DNA of 64,000 nt from Halomonas sp. SSL-5 (GTDB taxonomy: Bacteria > Pseudomonadota > Gammaproteobacteria > Pseudomonadales > Halomonadaceae), in assembly GCF_030708455.1 (NCBI RefSeq), contig NZ_JAUYWF010000013.1, forward strand, positions 1 through 64,000. The letters are read 5' to 3'. A program made the translations under genes and the position numbers. The notes under the pieces were generated by a model that was not told where the DNA came from, ran no database searches, and saw only the letters and a program-made list of their open reading frames with translations. Position 1 is the first letter of the stretch. Every line of letters begins with the position of its first letter. Shown piece after piece: positions 47,897 to 57,411 of this stretch.

Positions 47897-49363
47897 ATGC
47901 TGTCGCGCCACCTCCCCCGCGTTATCGCCCTGCTGCTGGGCCTGTCCCTGGCCCTGCCTGCCACCGGCCAGTGGACCGAACCCGGCTGGGAGAGCGACGC
48001 CGGCCTGCCCAGCCTGTCGACCCCGGGCAGCCGGGCCGCCGATGGCGAGGAGTTCCGGCTGGGTCGCGCCTGGCTGCGTCAGTTCCGTGCCCGCGCACCG
48101 GAGTGGCAGGACCCCTTCGCCCAGGCCTATGTCGAGTCGCTGGTAGCGCGGCTGGCCCCGCACAGCGGGCTGGGCGGCAGCGAGCTGGTGGTGACCCTGG
48201 TCGACAGCCACCGCCTCAACGCCTTCGCGGTGCCAGGCGGCGTGATCGGCGTCAACGCCGGGCTGTTCGCCTTCGCCGAAAAGGAGGCGGAGCTGGTCTC
48301 GGTGCTGGCCCACGAGCTCGGCCACCTCGCCCAGCGCCACTACACCCGCGGTCGGGCCCGCGCCGAACAGACCCAGGTTCCCGCCATGGCCGCCATGCTG
48401 GCCGGCATGCTGATCGCCGCCGCCGGCGGGGGCGATGCCGGCATCGGCGTCGCCATGGGTTCCCAGGCCGCCTTCATCCAGGACCAGCTGGCCTACTCAC
48501 GGCGCTACGAGCAGGAGGCCGACCGACTGGGCCTGCAGGTCATGGCCGAGGCCGGTTACGACCCCGAGGCCATGGCCTCGATGTTCCGCGCCATGCAGCG
48601 GCTGGCCAGCCTGCAGGGTGGCACGCCACCGGAGTTCCTGCTCACCCACCCTCTCACCGAGTCGCGCATCAGCGATACCGCCTCACGCGCCGCCCAGCTC
48701 GCGGGGCAGGATAGCCGTGAGGACCTGCAGTATCATCTGGTGCGCGCCCGGGCACTGCTGGCGATCCACCTGCGCGACCCCGGCCAGGCCGCCACGCGAC
48801 TGGCCCAGGAGGAAACGCCCCGGGAGGCGAGGCGCTATCTCGACGCCCTGGTCAGCGCCGAACGCGGCGATACCGAGACAGCGCTGCGCCGGCTCGATGC
48901 CCTGGCCCGGGAGCTGCCCGACCTCACCCTGATTCCGGCCTCGGCGGCCGAGGTGGCCTTCGAGGCCGGGCACACCGATGACGCCATCGAACGCAGCCGG
49001 CGCCTGTTGCGCCTGGTCCCGGGGCATGTGCCGACCACCCTCATCCTCGCCGAGGCGCTGCTCCAGCGCGACGCCGACGAGGCATGGCGACTGCTGCGCG
49101 ACCTGGCCGAGCGGCGCCCCGAGGATCATCGCGTGTTTGCACTGCTCACCGAGGCCGCGGGGCGCAGCGGCCGCGAGGCCCTGGGTCACCTGGCCCGCGC
49201 CGAACACCAGCAGCTCACCGGGCGCATCACCGATGCCATCCGCCAGCTGGGTGTGGCCCGCCGGGTGGCCGAGCGTGAAGGCGACAGCGCCACCACCGCG
49301 CGCATCGAAAAGCGCTACGAGGCGTTTCTCGGCTACCGGGAGACGCTGGAGGAGTTTCAGTAG
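47897..49363 (+). CDS. bepA: Periplasmic M48 metalloprotease with TPR domain (BepA-like)
   Basis: Zinc protease that in E. coli (BepA/YfgC) helps assembly or removal of outer-membrane proteins such as LptD. The 488-residue protein has a signal peptide (VIALLLGLSLALPATGQ), the zinc motif LAHELGHLAQRHY near 137, the downstream Glu ligand in YEQEADRLG near 205, and a C-terminal half of helical TPR-like repeats. ATG 47897, with AAGGAG nine bases upstream, is preferred to a TTG six bases earlier that would be too close to the ribosome-binding site. E. coli BepA has 487 residues. Confidence 0.93.
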   Translation: MLSRHLPRVIALLLGLSLALPATGQWTEPGWESDAGLPSLSTPGSRAADGEEFRLGRAWLRQFRARAPEWQDPFAQAYVESLVARLAPHSGLGGSELVVTLVDSHRLNAFAVPGGVIGVNAGLFAFAEKEAELVSVLAHELGHLAQRHYTRGRARAEQTQVPAMAAMLAGMLIAAAGGGDAGIGVAMGSQAAFIQDQLAYSRRYEQEADRLGLQVMAEAGYDPEAMASMFRAMQRLASLQGGTPPEFLLTHPLTESRISDTASRAAQLAGQDSREDLQYHLVRARALLAIHLRDPGQAATRLAQEETPREARRYLDALVSAERGDTETALRRLDALARELPDLTLIPASAAEVAFEAGHTDDAIERSRRLLRLVPGHVPTTLILAEALLQRDADEAWRLLRDLAERRPEDHRVFALLTEAAGRSGREALGHLARAEHQQLTGRITDAIRQLGVARRVAEREGDSATTARIEKRYEAFLGYRETLEEFQ

Positions 49364-49439
49364 CCGCAAGCCGCAAGCCGCAAGCCGCAAGCCGCAAGCC
49401 GCAAGCCGCAAGCCGCAAGCCGCAAGCCGCAAGCCGCAA
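49363..49439. repeat. Heptamer tandem repeat GCCGCAA, 11 copies
   Basis: Eleven perfect copies of GCCGCAA start at the last base of the bepA stop codon (TAG at 49361-49363) and end 31 bp before the terminator. No spacer or leader suggests CRISPR. It parallels the different heptamer array after fnr. Confidence 0.97.
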
Positions 49440-49470
49440 GTGAGCATTCTGATTGTGGCCCACAGCAAAC

Positions 49471-49502
49471 GAAACCCCGGAGGCCTCAGCCTTCGGGGTT
49501 TC
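49471..49502. terminator. Bidirectional terminator between bepA and nadA
   Basis: GAAACCCCG and CGGGGTTTC form a nine-base stem, extended by an inner AGGC/GCCT pairing, between the convergent bepA and nadA genes, followed by TTGTC on the plus strand. Confidence 0.8.
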
Positions 49503-49530
49503 TTGTCACTCGGCGCTTGGAGCTCGGCGC

Positions 49531-50559
49531 TTACTTCTTGAAATTCAGCATCCGCTCCAGGGGCTTGAGCGCCGCCTGGCGTAACTCGGCGTCGACATGG
49601 ATCTCGCCGCGGCCGTGGCGCAGGGCATCGGCCAGGTTGTCCAGGCCATTCATCGCCATCCAGGGACAGTGGGCGCAGCTCTTGCAGGTGGCGCCATTGC
49701 CGGCGGTGGGGGCCTCGAACAGCGTCTTCTCCGGGACCGCCTGCTGCATCTTGAAGAAGATGCCACGGTCGGTGGCCACGATCAGCTTGTCGTTGGGCAG
49801 CTCCTTGGCCGCCTGAATCAGCTGGGAGGTGGAGCCCGCCACGTCGGCCAGCCCCACCACCGCGGCCGGCGACTCCGGATGCACCAGCACCGCGGCCTCG
49901 GGATAGAGCGCCTTGAGGTCCTCGACCCCCTGGGCCTTGAACTCCTCGTGAACGATGCAGGCACCGTCCCAGAGCAGCATGTCGGCGCCGGTCTGCTTCT
50001 GGATATAGCCACCCAGGTGCTTGTCCGGGGCCCACAGGATCTTCTCGCCGCGGGCCTGGAGATGCTCGATCACGTCCACGGCGATCGAGGAGGTCACCAC
50101 CCAGTCGGCGCGCGCCTTCACCGCCGCCGAGGTGTTGGCGTAGACCACCACGGTGCGCTCGGGGTGCTGGTCGCAGAAGGCGGCGAACTCGTCCGCCGGG
50201 CAGCCCAGGTCCAGCGAGCAGGTCGCCTCCAGGGTCGGCATCAGCACGCGCTTCTCCGGCGAGAGGATCTTGGCGGTCTCGCCCATGAAGCGCACCCCGG
50301 CCACCACCAGGGTCTCGGCCGGATGGCGAGCGCCGAAGCGGGCCATCTCCAGGGAGTCGGCCACGCAGCCGCCGGTCTCCTCGGCGAGCTGCTGGATGGC
50401 ATCGTCGGTGTAGTAGTGGGCCACCAGGACGGCATTGTGGACCTCGAGGAGCCGCTTGATCTCCTCGACGCGCGCCTCGTCCTCGGCGGGAATACGGGTG
50501 GGGCAGTAAGTGCGGGTCAGGTGCTCGCGCACCTGGGCACGGGAAGTCATGATCGTCAT
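49531..50559 (-). CDS. nadA: Quinolinate synthase A
   Basis: 4Fe-4S enzyme that condenses iminoaspartate with dihydroxyacetone phosphate to quinolinate in NAD synthesis. The 342-residue protein matches E. coli NadA (347). Visible features are [21 protein letters not shown] near 50, the cysteine in [14 protein letters not shown], and the C-terminal [13 protein letters not shown] (CX2CX2C) which contributes a cluster ligand. ATG 50559 is chosen from length; an ATG at 50550 is also possible. The gene precedes the terminator shared with bepA. Confidence 0.95.
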   Translation of the reverse strand: MTIMTSRAQVREHLTRTYCPTRIPAEDEARVEEIKRLLEVHNAVLVAHYYTDDAIQQLAEETGGCVADSLEMARFGARHPAETLVVAGVRFMGETAKILSPEKRVLMPTLEATCSLDLGCPADEFAAFCDQHPERTVVVYANTSAAVKARADWVVTSSIAVDVIEHLQARGEKILWAPDKHLGGYIQKQTGADMLLWDGACIVHEEFKAQGVEDLKALYPEAAVLVHPESPAAVVGLADVAGSTSQLIQAAKELPNDKLIVATDRGIFFKMQQAVPEKTLFEAPTAGNGATCKSCAHCPWMAMNGLDNLADALRHGRGEIHVDAELRQAALKPLERMLNFKK

Positions 50560-50777
50560 CGTGTCTACCACTGTGACAGGCAGGGGCTCCCCCTGCGTAT
50601 TACGGGAGCACCACCCCCACGCACTCCGCGTGGTGTGATGCGCCAGCGAGCCTGGCCGCGTCTCTCGCCTGCCGGCTCTTGCTACCATTCTAGCCCACAA
50701 CGCCCGGCAATTGGCCACTACCGGTCAAGAAATCACCACCCAGGCGCAACGGGCCGGCCCGCAACAGGCCCACAGCA

Positions 50778-50810
50778 AGACGCCCCGACCTCAAGGAGGC
50801 CGGGGCGTCT
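50778..50810 (-). terminator. Terminator after the tRNA-Lys pair
   Basis: AGACGCCCCG and CGGGGCGTCT form a ten-base stem around a 13-base loop that contains a further CC/GG pairing. On the minus strand it ends 5 bp after the second tRNA's CCA end. Confidence 0.8.
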
Positions 50811-50814
50811 GAAT

Positions 50815-50890
50815 TGGTGGGTCGTGTAGGATTCGAACCTACGACCAATTGGTTAAAAGCCAACTGCTCTACCAACTGAGCTAACGACCC
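50815..50890 (-). tRNA. tRNA-Lys(TTT), second of the pair
   Basis: A 76-base tRNA with encoded CCA. On the minus strand the acceptor stem GGGTCGT pairs with ACGACCC, the D-arm is AGCTCAGTTGGTAGAGC, the anticodon loop CTTTTAA gives anticodon TTT, and the T-loop is GGTTCGAATCC. It is identical to the copy at 50919-50994 and lies 28 bp downstream of it. Confidence 0.98.
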
Positions 50891-50918
50891 GAGCTTGCGA
50901 GCAAGCCAGAGTCCGGAG

Positions 50919-50994
50919 TGGTGGGTCGTGTAGGATTCGAACCTACGACCAATTGGTTAAAAGCCAACTGCTCTACCAACTGAGCTAACGACCC
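50919..50994 (-). tRNA. tRNA-Lys(TTT), first of the pair
   Basis: Identical in sequence to the tRNA at 50815-50890: 76 bases, encoded CCA, anticodon TTT. It is the promoter-proximal member. The 28-bp spacer between the two contains the short palindrome GCTTGC-GA-GCAAGC, possibly a processing signal. Confidence 0.98.
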
Positions 50995-51010
50995 TTCCGA
51001 ACGGGGGCAG

Positions 51011-51039
51011 ATATTACTGATTCACCCCCTGGCTGGCAA
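51011..51039 (-). promoter_or_regulatory. Promoter of the tRNA-Lys pair
   Basis: On the minus strand TTGCCA (51039 to 51034) and TAATAT (51016 to 51011) are separated by 17 bp, with the first tRNA starting 16 bp after the -10 hexamer. Confidence 0.7.
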
Positions 51040-51070
51040 GGATTTTTTTGCCTTCTAACGCCTCGGGTGA

Positions 51071-51922
51071 TCAGCGCCTCGCCTTGGGCTTGCGCATCGC
51101 CTGCACCGGCTTGCGCTTGTGCTTGTCGCGGCTCCAGCGATTCTTCTCGTCCGGCGTCAGCTCGGGCACCTTGCGCGTCGGTAGTTCCGCCAGCTCGGCC
51201 AGGTCGTCGACCTCCTCCTGGGAAAGCTCCACCCACTCGCCGGCCTTGGCCCGCTTGTCGAGGAAGATGTTGCCGTAGCGTACCCGCTTGAGGCGACTGA
51301 CGGTGAGCCCCTGGGACTCCCAGAGCCTTCTCACCTCACGATTGCGTCCCTCCATGATCACCACGTGGAACCAGGTGTTGATGCCCTCGCCGCCGAACTC
51401 CTGGACGTCAGTGAAGCGCGCCGGTCCGTCGTCGAGCATCACGCCCTCGACCATGGCCACCACCTGCTCCTTGGCTACCTCACCCATCACCCGCACCGCG
51501 TATTCCCGCTCCACCTGGGTGGAGGGATGCATCAGGCGATTGGCCAGTTCCCCGTCGGTGGTGAACAGCAGCAGGCCGCTGGTATTGATGTCGAGGCGCC
51601 CGATGGCGATCCAACGCTCGCCTTTGAGGCGCGGCAGGCGGTCGAATACGGTGCGACGCCCCTCGGGGTCCTTGCGGGTGCACAGCTCGCCCTCGGGCTT
51701 GTTGTACATGATCACCCGCCGCGGCACCTCCTCGGCGGCGCGCAGGGTCACCGGACGGTTATCGAGGAGCACCCTGTCGCGGGTCTCGATCCGGTCGCCC
51801 AGGGTCGCCACCTGGCCATTGACCTGGACCCGGCCGGCGGCGATGGCGGTCTCCATCTCGCGGCGCGAACCGAGCCCGGCGCGGGCCAGGACCTTCTGCA
51901 GTTTTTCGCTGGTATTGCTCAT
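51071..51922 (-). CDS. rluB: 23S rRNA pseudouridine synthase RluB
   Basis: Forms pseudouridine 2605 in 23S rRNA. The 283-residue protein has an N-terminal S4 RNA-binding domain (about 5-55, [16 protein letters not shown]), the catalytic Asp in [17 protein letters not shown] near 108, and a basic C-terminal tail ([17 protein letters not shown]) typical of RluB. The start overlaps the scpB stop by four bases (ATGA), making rluB the third gene of the scpA-scpB-rluB run. Confidence 0.94.
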   Translation of the reverse strand: MSNTSEKLQKVLARAGLGSRREMETAIAAGRVQVNGQVATLGDRIETRDRVLLDNRPVTLRAAEEVPRRVIMYNKPEGELCTRKDPEGRRTVFDRLPRLKGERWIAIGRLDINTSGLLLFTTDGELANRLMHPSTQVEREYAVRVMGEVAKEQVVAMVEGVMLDDGPARFTDVQEFGGEGINTWFHVVIMEGRNREVRRLWESQGLTVSRLKRVRYGNIFLDKRAKAGEWVELSQEEVDDLAELAELPTRKVPELTPDEKNRWSRDKHKRKPVQAMRKPKARR

Positions 51923-52797
51923 GAATCGTCGTTCTCACTGGGTGTGGATTCCGTCCCCGGGGCAGCGTCATCGTCGACGCGGCCCCGGGCACGTTCGGAC
52001 AGGCGAGCCTCGAGATCGGCGAAGCTCAGCCCTGTCCGCTCGGACGCCGTCCCGGCGTGGTCTGTGTCGGCCTTCCCGGCCATCGTAGCAGGCGCACCGG
52101 CCTCGGCCGGCGCCTCCGTTAGTGTAGCCGCCCCGGACGCCTCGTCGGCACCCGCCTTCTCGTCACCCTCCTCCGGGGCCGCATCCGCCTGGGCGAGAAT
52201 CTCGGCCTGACCCGGGGGTGGCCCCTCCTCCTCGAGCGCCTTCATCGCCTCCGGCTCCTCGAACTCCTTCAGCTCATGCATGGGCGGCAGCTCGTCGAGA
52301 GTCTTGAGGCCGAAGTCATCGAGGAAGCTCCTGGTGGTGGCATAGACCGCCGGTCGTCCCGGCACGTCGCGATGGCCCACCACGCGGACCCAGCCGCGCT
52401 CGAGCAGGGTGCGCATGATCGAGCCGCTCACCGTGACCCCGCGCACCTCCTCGATATCCCCGCGGGTGACCGGCTGGCGATAGGCGATCAGCGCCAGGGT
52501 CTCCAGCAGCGCCCGGGAGTAGCGCTGGGGGCGCTCGTCCCACAGCCGCGACACCCAGGGCGACAGCCGCGGGCGGATGCGCAGCTGATAGCCCGAGGCG
52601 GTCTCGATCAGTTCCATGGCCCCCCGCTCATGGCGGCTCCCCAGGCGTTCCAGTGCCTCGCGCAGGGCCCGCCGGGGCGGCCGCTCGTGGTCGTCGAACA
52701 GCGCCGCGAGGCGCTCCAGGTCCAGCGGCTCGCCGGCGGCCAGCAGCGCCGCCTCGAGGATCTCGTCCAGGGCATCGGGGAACTCCATGGCGGTCAT
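51919..52797 (-). CDS. scpB: Segregation and condensation protein B
   Basis: Winged-helix kleisin-interacting subunit of the SMC-ScpAB condensin complex, acting in chromosome organisation. The 292-residue protein has the ScpB core in its first 190 residues, with [23 protein letters not shown] near 95 and a second winged helix, followed by a long low-complexity Ala/Glu/Pro-rich tail. The tail makes it longer than many ScpB proteins (about 200). It overlaps scpA and rluB by four bases each. Confidence 0.94.
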   Translation of the reverse strand: MTAMEFPDALDEILEAALLAAGEPLDLERLAALFDDHERPPRRALREALERLGSRHERGAMELIETASGYQLRIRPRLSPWVSRLWDERPQRYSRALLETLALIAYRQPVTRGDIEEVRGVTVSGSIMRTLLERGWVRVVGHRDVPGRPAVYATTRSFLDDFGLKTLDELPPMHELKEFEEPEAMKALEEEGPPPGQAEILAQADAAPEEGDEKAGADEASGAATLTEAPAEAGAPATMAGKADTDHAGTASERTGLSFADLEARLSERARGRVDDDAAPGTESTPSENDDS

Positions 52798-53711
52798 GAC
52801 GCCCCCTCTCCCTCGTCGTCCTCGAAGGCGCCCTCCCCTTCGCCCTCCAGGTCATCCAGCTCAGCGCCCTCGGCCGTGGCAGCCCGGGCACGCACATGGA
52901 GTGGCGACAGGGGCGCGTTCTGCACGATCTCGATCATCGCCTCCTTGGCCAGCTCGAGGATCGCCATGAAGGTGACCACCACCCCGGCGCGCCCCTCCTC
53001 CAGGGAGAACAGGGCCTCGAAGGGCGTGAAGCGCCCACCCTCGAGCCGCTCCATGATCGCCAGCATGCGCTCGCGGGTCGAGAGCACCTCGCGACTGATC
53101 TGATGGGTCTGATTGAGCTCGGCGCGGCGCAGGATACCGGCCAGCGCCCCCAGCAGCTGATCCAGGCCCACATCGGGGTGGATCACCCGGCTCTCCAGCG
53201 GCGGCAGCGCCGCCCGGGCCGGGAACCAGTCGCGCCCCAGGCGCGGCAGCTCGGCCAGCGACTCGGCGGCACTCTTGAGCCGCTCATACTCCTGCAGCCG
53301 GCGGATCAGCTCGGCCCGCGGGTCCTCCTCCTCATCATCGCCCCCCTCCTTCGGCGGGCGCGGCAGCAGGGTGCGCGACTTGATCTCGGCCAGCATCGCC
53401 GCCATCAGCAGGTACTCCCCGGCCAGCTCGATCTCCATGGCCTTCATCAGCTCCACATACTCGATGTACTGGCGGGTGATGGCGGCCACGTCGATGGCCA
53501 GGATATCCAGGTTCTGGCGACGGATCAGGTAGAGCAGCAGGTCGAGCGGCCCCTCGAAGGCCTCGAGGAACACACGCAGCGCTTCCGGCGGGATATACAG
53601 ATCCTCGGGAAGCTCGGTGATCGGCTCATCGAACAGCCTGCCGAGCACCCCGGCATGACCGGCGTCGGCGGCAGTCTGTTCGAGGCTGGCGGTATCGGGG
53701 GTAGCGCTCAC
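52794..53711 (-). CDS. scpA: Segregation and condensation protein A
   Basis: Kleisin subunit that bridges the SMC heads in the bacterial condensin. The 305-residue protein has the ScpA signature FEGPLDLLLYLIRRQNLDIL near 53 and the following EYLLMAAMLAEIKSRTLLP near 101, with a C-terminal winged helix (FTPFEALFSLEE onward) and an acidic tail. The N-terminal 25 residues are poorly conserved, so the start could be further in. It begins the scpA-scpB-rluB run. Confidence 0.94.
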   Translation of the reverse strand: MSATPDTASLEQTAADAGHAGVLGRLFDEPITELPEDLYIPPEALRVFLEAFEGPLDLLLYLIRRQNLDILAIDVAAITRQYIEYVELMKAMEIELAGEYLLMAAMLAEIKSRTLLPRPPKEGGDDEEEDPRAELIRRLQEYERLKSAAESLAELPRLGRDWFPARAALPPLESRVIHPDVGLDQLLGALAGILRRAELNQTHQISREVLSTRERMLAIMERLEGGRFTPFEALFSLEEGRAGVVVTFMAILELAKEAMIEIVQNAPLSPLHVRARAATAEGAELDDLEGEGEGAFEDDEGEGAS

Positions 53712-54022
53712 GCGGCGTGCCTCTCCGGGGACGCAGGATCAACGGCGCAGTCTAGCAAGAGCGTGCCAATGGAGACAGCGTGATCGAGCCACCGGGACCG
53801 CCCGCAGCGCTCCCGTCGCCGGCCGCCCTGAAAAATAAATCACGAAAGCGTTTGACTCGAGCCGCCAGGAATGAGACCTTAGCGCCAGTTGGTTGGCAAG
53901 CAGCATGGTTTCAGCAGCATTCGAATTCTTTCGACCGCCTGTATGATCATTCTTGTTTTACCCGCTATACATCTGGGTGACACCAGGAACTTTGCAAGGC
54001 GCTAAGCGCGAAAGGATTTAAC
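53712..54022 (+). promoter_or_regulatory. scpA/csp intergenic region with csp promoter and leader
   Basis: No gene is seen in this 311-bp gap. On the plus strand TATGAT (53942-53947) with TTCGAA 16 bp upstream is a possible csp promoter, giving a leader of about 70 bases; TATACA at 53966-53971 is an alternative -10. TTGACT at 53853-53858 has no matching -10. AAAGGA lies before the csp ATG. A structured cold-sensitive leader would be usual for such genes but was not demonstrated by reading. Confidence 0.4.
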
Positions 54023-54226
54023 ATGACGACTGGTACCGTGAAGTGGTTCAACGATTCTAAAGGCTTCGGCTTCATTTCTCCGTCCGACGGCGGTGATGAC
54101 GTCTTCGCCCATTTCTCCGAAATTCAGGCTGACGGCTTCAAGTCCCTGCAAGAAGGTCAAAGCGTCTCCTTCGACGTGACCCAGGGCAAGAAGGGCCTTC
54201 AGGCCTCGAACATCAAGCCGCTCTGA
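54023..54226 (+). CDS. Cold-shock protein, CspA family
   Basis: A 67-residue single cold-shock domain that binds single-stranded RNA and DNA. RNP1 is KGFGFISP near 16 and RNP2 is DVFAHFSEI near 29, and the protein starts [16 protein letters not shown] as in CspA-type proteins. Which csp paralogue this is cannot be settled without knowing the others. A strong terminator follows at 54267-54292. Confidence 0.96.
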   Translation: MTTGTVKWFNDSKGFGFISPSDGGDDVFAHFSEIQADGFKSLQEGQSVSFDVTQGKKGLQASNIKPL

Positions 54227-54266
54227 TCCTCGATCAGAAACGCTGACGAACCCAAGGGTTCGTGCA

Positions 54267-54292
54267 ACAGGGCCCGCTTCGGCGGGCCCTGT
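54267..54292 (+). terminator. Terminator after csp
   Basis: ACAGGGCCCGC-TTCG-GCGGGCCCTGT is a perfect 11-bp stem with a stable TTCG loop, followed by TTCGTTGT. A smaller hairpin, CGAACCC-AA-GGGTTCG, precedes it at 54247-54262. Confidence 0.88.
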
Positions 54293-54427
54293 TTCGTTGT
54301 GCGCCTGCTGCATGGCCACCCGCGCGACTGAAGTGGTCCCTCAACGAACTCAAGAGGCATGCCGGGCGCAATGACAACGCATCGCCTTCGCTGTCCATGT
54401 AGGGCACACCGGTAGGCCAGTCGCCGC

Positions 54428-55705
54428 TCATGACGCGTCACCCTGACTGGCGGCCTGTGGCTCGGCGTCGGAGTCGATGCGCTCGCCCTCGCTGCGGCCG
54501 ATGACGGCGGTGCCGACGAGATCGCCGGTGACGTTGAGCGCCGTGCAGCCCATGCCGACCAGGGCGTCGATAGCGGTGAGCAGCGCCACGGCCTCGATCG
54601 GCAGGCCCACCTGGGCGAACACCGTGGCGATCATCACGATGCCGGCACCCGGCACCCCGGCGGTCCCCACCGAGATCAGCGTGCCCACTACCACGATCTG
54701 CAGCATGCTCACCAAGTCCAGCGGCGCACCCATCACATTGGCGGCGAACACCGCCGAGATGGCGATGCGGATCGCCGCCCCGTCCATGTTCAGCGTCGCG
54801 CCCAGCGGCAGGCTGAAACCGTAGAGGCTGCGCGGCAGGCCCAGGCGACTGGCGGCGTCCAGCGTCAGCGGCAGCGTGCCGGAGCTGCTCTGGGTGGCGA
54901 AGGCGGTGGCCATGGGCGTGCGCGCCTCGCGGAAGAAGGCCCGTGCCGGTACGCCGAAGCCCTTGAGCAGGCCGAGGTAGATCAGCAGTTGCGCGCCCAG
55001 CGCCACGTATAGCACCACGACCATGTCGCCGAGCGACAGCAGGGTCTGGATACCCTGCTGGGCAACGGTGCCGGCGACGATGGCGAAGACCCCGACAGGC
55101 ACATAGTGCAGGATGCCGCCCATCACTTTGAGCGTTACGGCATTGAGCGCCTCGATCAAGCCGTACAGGCGCTCGCCCAGCTCGCCGTGGCTCTCGGATT
55201 GGCGCAGCCGGGCCACGCCCAGGCCGAACACCAGCGCGGTGAAGATGATGCCGAGCAGGTCCTGGTCGGCGAAGGCGCCCACGATGTTGTCGGGCACGAT
55301 GCCGAGCACCACCGAGAGGATGCCGGGATTGTCGGGCACCGAGACAGAGCCGGCACCATCGAGCGTCATGCCCTCCCCCGGCGACAGCAGGGAGGCGACG
55401 CCGAGACCCACGACGATCGCCAGCGCCGAGGTCACCAGGTAGTAGAGAAACACCTTGCGACCGATCCGCCCGAGGCTACCGGCACGGCTCTGGTTGACTC
55501 CCGACATGAGGGTGAACAGCACGATGGGCAGGATGATGAACTTCAGCAACCGCATGAGCAGCTCGCCCAGCGGGGCCAGCACCTCGGCGACGGTCGGCCC
55601 GCCGGCCAGGCCGACCACCACGCCCAGCACCAGGGCGAGGGTCACCCGCAGGATCAGCGTGGCATCGCGATAACCGCGCCACAGGGATATCAAGGGTGTT
55701 GGCAT
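54428..55705 (-). CDS. Dicarboxylate/amino acid:cation symporter (DAACS family)
   Basis: A 425-residue inner-membrane symporter of the GltP/GltT/DctA fold, for uptake of glutamate, aspartate or C4-dicarboxylates with sodium or protons. Hallmarks are the re-entrant loop serines in TQSSSGTLPLT near 282, the NMDGAAI motif near 314 and the GVPGAGIVM segment near 354. GAGGAG precedes ATG 55705; the longer reading adds a non-membrane-like 38 residues. Substrate choice needs experiment. A GCCGCGG/CCGCGGC inverted repeat lies just upstream near 55730-55757. Confidence 0.92.
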   Translation of the reverse strand: MPTPLISLWRGYRDATLILRVTLALVLGVVVGLAGGPTVAEVLAPLGELLMRLLKFIILPIVLFTLMSGVNQSRAGSLGRIGRKVFLYYLVTSALAIVVGLGVASLLSPGEGMTLDGAGSVSVPDNPGILSVVLGIVPDNIVGAFADQDLLGIIFTALVFGLGVARLRQSESHGELGERLYGLIEALNAVTLKVMGGILHYVPVGVFAIVAGTVAQQGIQTLLSLGDMVVVLYVALGAQLLIYLGLLKGFGVPARAFFREARTPMATAFATQSSSGTLPLTLDAASRLGLPRSLYGFSLPLGATLNMDGAAIRIAISAVFAANVMGAPLDLVSMLQIVVVGTLISVGTAGVPGAGIVMIATVFAQVGLPIEAVALLTAIDALVGMGCTALNVTGDLVGTAVIGRSEGERIDSDAEPQAASQGDAS

Positions 55706-55960
55706 TCCGCTCTCCTCACAAAACAACGAACGCCGCGGACCATAGGCCCGCGGCGCCCATTGTGCAACGACCAGGTTCAGGGCGAGAGCACATCCATGCA
55801 GGCCTCGTCGTGTCACCATGCCACGGGCCGGCCACTTCCCGGCCCCTTCCAGACCGTCACCACCGAACCAATCAGACAGTTTCTGGGCACCGTGAGCGAC
55901 CAGGATCAGCCCGGCAGGAACCCTTAGAATCCATGCGGCATAGCGCCGCCTACCGCGGGG

Positions 55961-56407
55961 CTAGATCACGCCTTCCGCCCAGCCGAAGACGGCCCCGATC
56001 ACCGCGCCGAATATGAGATGGGCAACCAACATGGACAGCGGAGCCACCAGCCCGAAGCCCAGGCCGAACAGGCCGGAACCCGCCAGGGGAAAGACCGTGA
56101 CCATCACCACCAACCAGCTGGCCACGCCAAACTCCAGGCCCCGCCGTGTGGGGGTGCGGCCCGGAAGATAAGGGACCAGCAGCGCGAACAGCAGCCCCCA
56201 GATCAGCGTGCCCACAGCGAAGTGAATGCCCCAGGCAAGCAGATGGCTGTCCGGCGCACCGAGCAGGTCCTGAGCGGCCAGGTTCATGACCTCGATGGGG
56301 TCGTACCAGGGGATGATTCCCGCCGCCAGGCGCAGAACCAGAATCAACGAGATGACCAAGGTGGCCGTGAACCCAGCCATCAACCCTCGTAACAGGCGAG
56401 CATTCAT
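55961..56407 (-). CDS. Uncharacterised four-helix membrane protein
   Basis: A 148-residue protein with about four transmembrane helices (near 10-30, 52-75, 86-108 and 118-140) rich in Gly, Leu and Val. I do not recognise the family with certainty; it resembles the small YagU/DUF1440- or DUF6789-type membrane proteins. GGGAGG lies before ATG 56407. Its neighbour is the cytochrome P460 gene upstream on the same strand, 113 bp away, so the two might be co-transcribed. Confidence 0.75.
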   Translation of the reverse strand: MNARLLRGLMAGFTATLVISLILVLRLAAGIIPWYDPIEVMNLAAQDLLGAPDSHLLAWGIHFAVGTLIWGLLFALLVPYLPGRTPTRRGLEFGVASWLVVMVTVFPLAGSGLFGLGFGLVAPLSMLVAHLIFGAVIGAVFGWAEGVI

Positions 56408-56520
56408 GGCGTCCTCCCGGCTTATCACTGTGACTCTCAGTGTAGGCGCTCAACCACGGACCAACCCGCGGGCGGGCACATCAACCAGGCAAACAGGCGC
56501 TATCGCGTCGGAGGTGGCAA

Positions 56521-57072
56521 TCATTCCAGCGTCGGATAGCCCTCGACGAACACCCAGTCGGTCTGCTGCGCCGGTGTATGGCAGCCCTTGCAGGTGCCTT
56601 CAAAGCTCTCGGACGCATTCACGTCCGGCTCGTCGGCCGTGAAGAGCGCCCAGCCCCAGCCCTCTCCCCAGTGGGGGCCGTCGAAGCGCTCTTGTCCGTC
56701 CTTGACCATCACGAACCAGAGCTTCGGCTCACCGGCCCACAGCGCCGGCCCGGTGGTCTTCTCGCCGGCCTCGATGCCGCGGATCTCCTTGACGAGAACG
56801 GTGCCATCGGCGAACTCGCCGCTGTCCCGGTAAGCCTGGGCGGCCTCGGGCTGGGTGTAGACATCGTGAAAACCGGCCCCCGGGGCGTCGGCGTCATTGA
56901 CCGCCCAGCTCCCCAGGTGTACCCAGCTGCGCCGGACATCCGCCGGTCGCGAGATGTTGCCCTCGCTATCCACATGGTCCTGGAAGGTCGTCGTCGCCAG
57001 GTCGGCGGCGAACACCGGGGCCATGGTCAATGTCAGCAGTGCCGCCAGGCCGACTGCGTTGGTCGTCGTCAT
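56521..57072 (-). CDS. Cytochrome P460 family protein
   Basis: A 183-residue exported haem protein. It has a signal peptide (VGLAALLTLTMAPVFAAD), the P460 core (SWVHLGSWAVNDADAPGAGFHDVY and LVKEIRG), and a C-terminal haem motif CKGCH near 160. P460 proteins in ammonia oxidisers oxidise hydroxylamine; in heterotrophs the family is often of unknown role, sometimes linked to nitric oxide or hydroxylamine detoxification. The lysine crosslink that makes P460 haem cannot be judged by eye. AGAGGAG lies before ATG 57072. Confidence 0.88.
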   Translation of the reverse strand: MTTTNAVGLAALLTLTMAPVFAADLATTTFQDHVDSEGNISRPADVRRSWVHLGSWAVNDADAPGAGFHDVYTQPEAAQAYRDSGEFADGTVLVKEIRGIEAGEKTTGPALWAGEPKLWFVMVKDGQERFDGPHWGEGWGWALFTADEPDVNASESFEGTCKGCHTPAQQTDWVFVEGYPTLE

Positions 57073-57411
57073 GACCGCGCTCCTCTTTCTGGGTGGGGTA
57101 CTGATGTAAGTTCGATCACCTCAGCTTGATAGTATAGGAGGCGCTCTAGACAATTGGGCTCCATGAGTCTCCAGGGAAACGCCAGGAGTCTCATCATGGA
57201 CCGACTCGCCGCGCTGACGGAGGGGACATAAGCGCACGCCCCGGGCAGGCCGGGGCCGGCCGATTCGTAAGAAGGCCGGCACCCCAGGCCCAAGCCCAAG
57301 CCCAGGCCAGCAGCGTTTCACGCAATGCCCGCTAGGCGCCGGCCTCGCCCGCAGGCCAGGCGAATATGCCGCGGCGCCGGTGTAGCTCAGGAACGACGCC
57401 GTCCTGATCCT
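57073..57411. other. Gap of 339 bp without a convincing gene
   Basis: No supported gene was found. An imperfect hairpin (ATGAGTCTCC near 57162, GGAGTCTCAT near 57186) lies in the P460-proximal part. The remaining sequence is very GC-rich, with a short AGCCCA-type repetition at 57290-57310, and resembles decayed intergenic sequence. Confidence 0.5.

Noticed and set aside
49363..49439. Tandem GCCGCAA array considered as a CRISPR or tandem-repeat protein
   Set aside because: The 7-bp unit has no spacers, is out of frame beyond the stop codon and has no cas genes nearby.
57069..57299. A 76-codon minus-strand frame in the gap between the P460 gene and the YchJ-like gene
   Set aside because: It overlaps the P460 start, has no ribosome-binding site and its composition looks like random GC-rich sequence.
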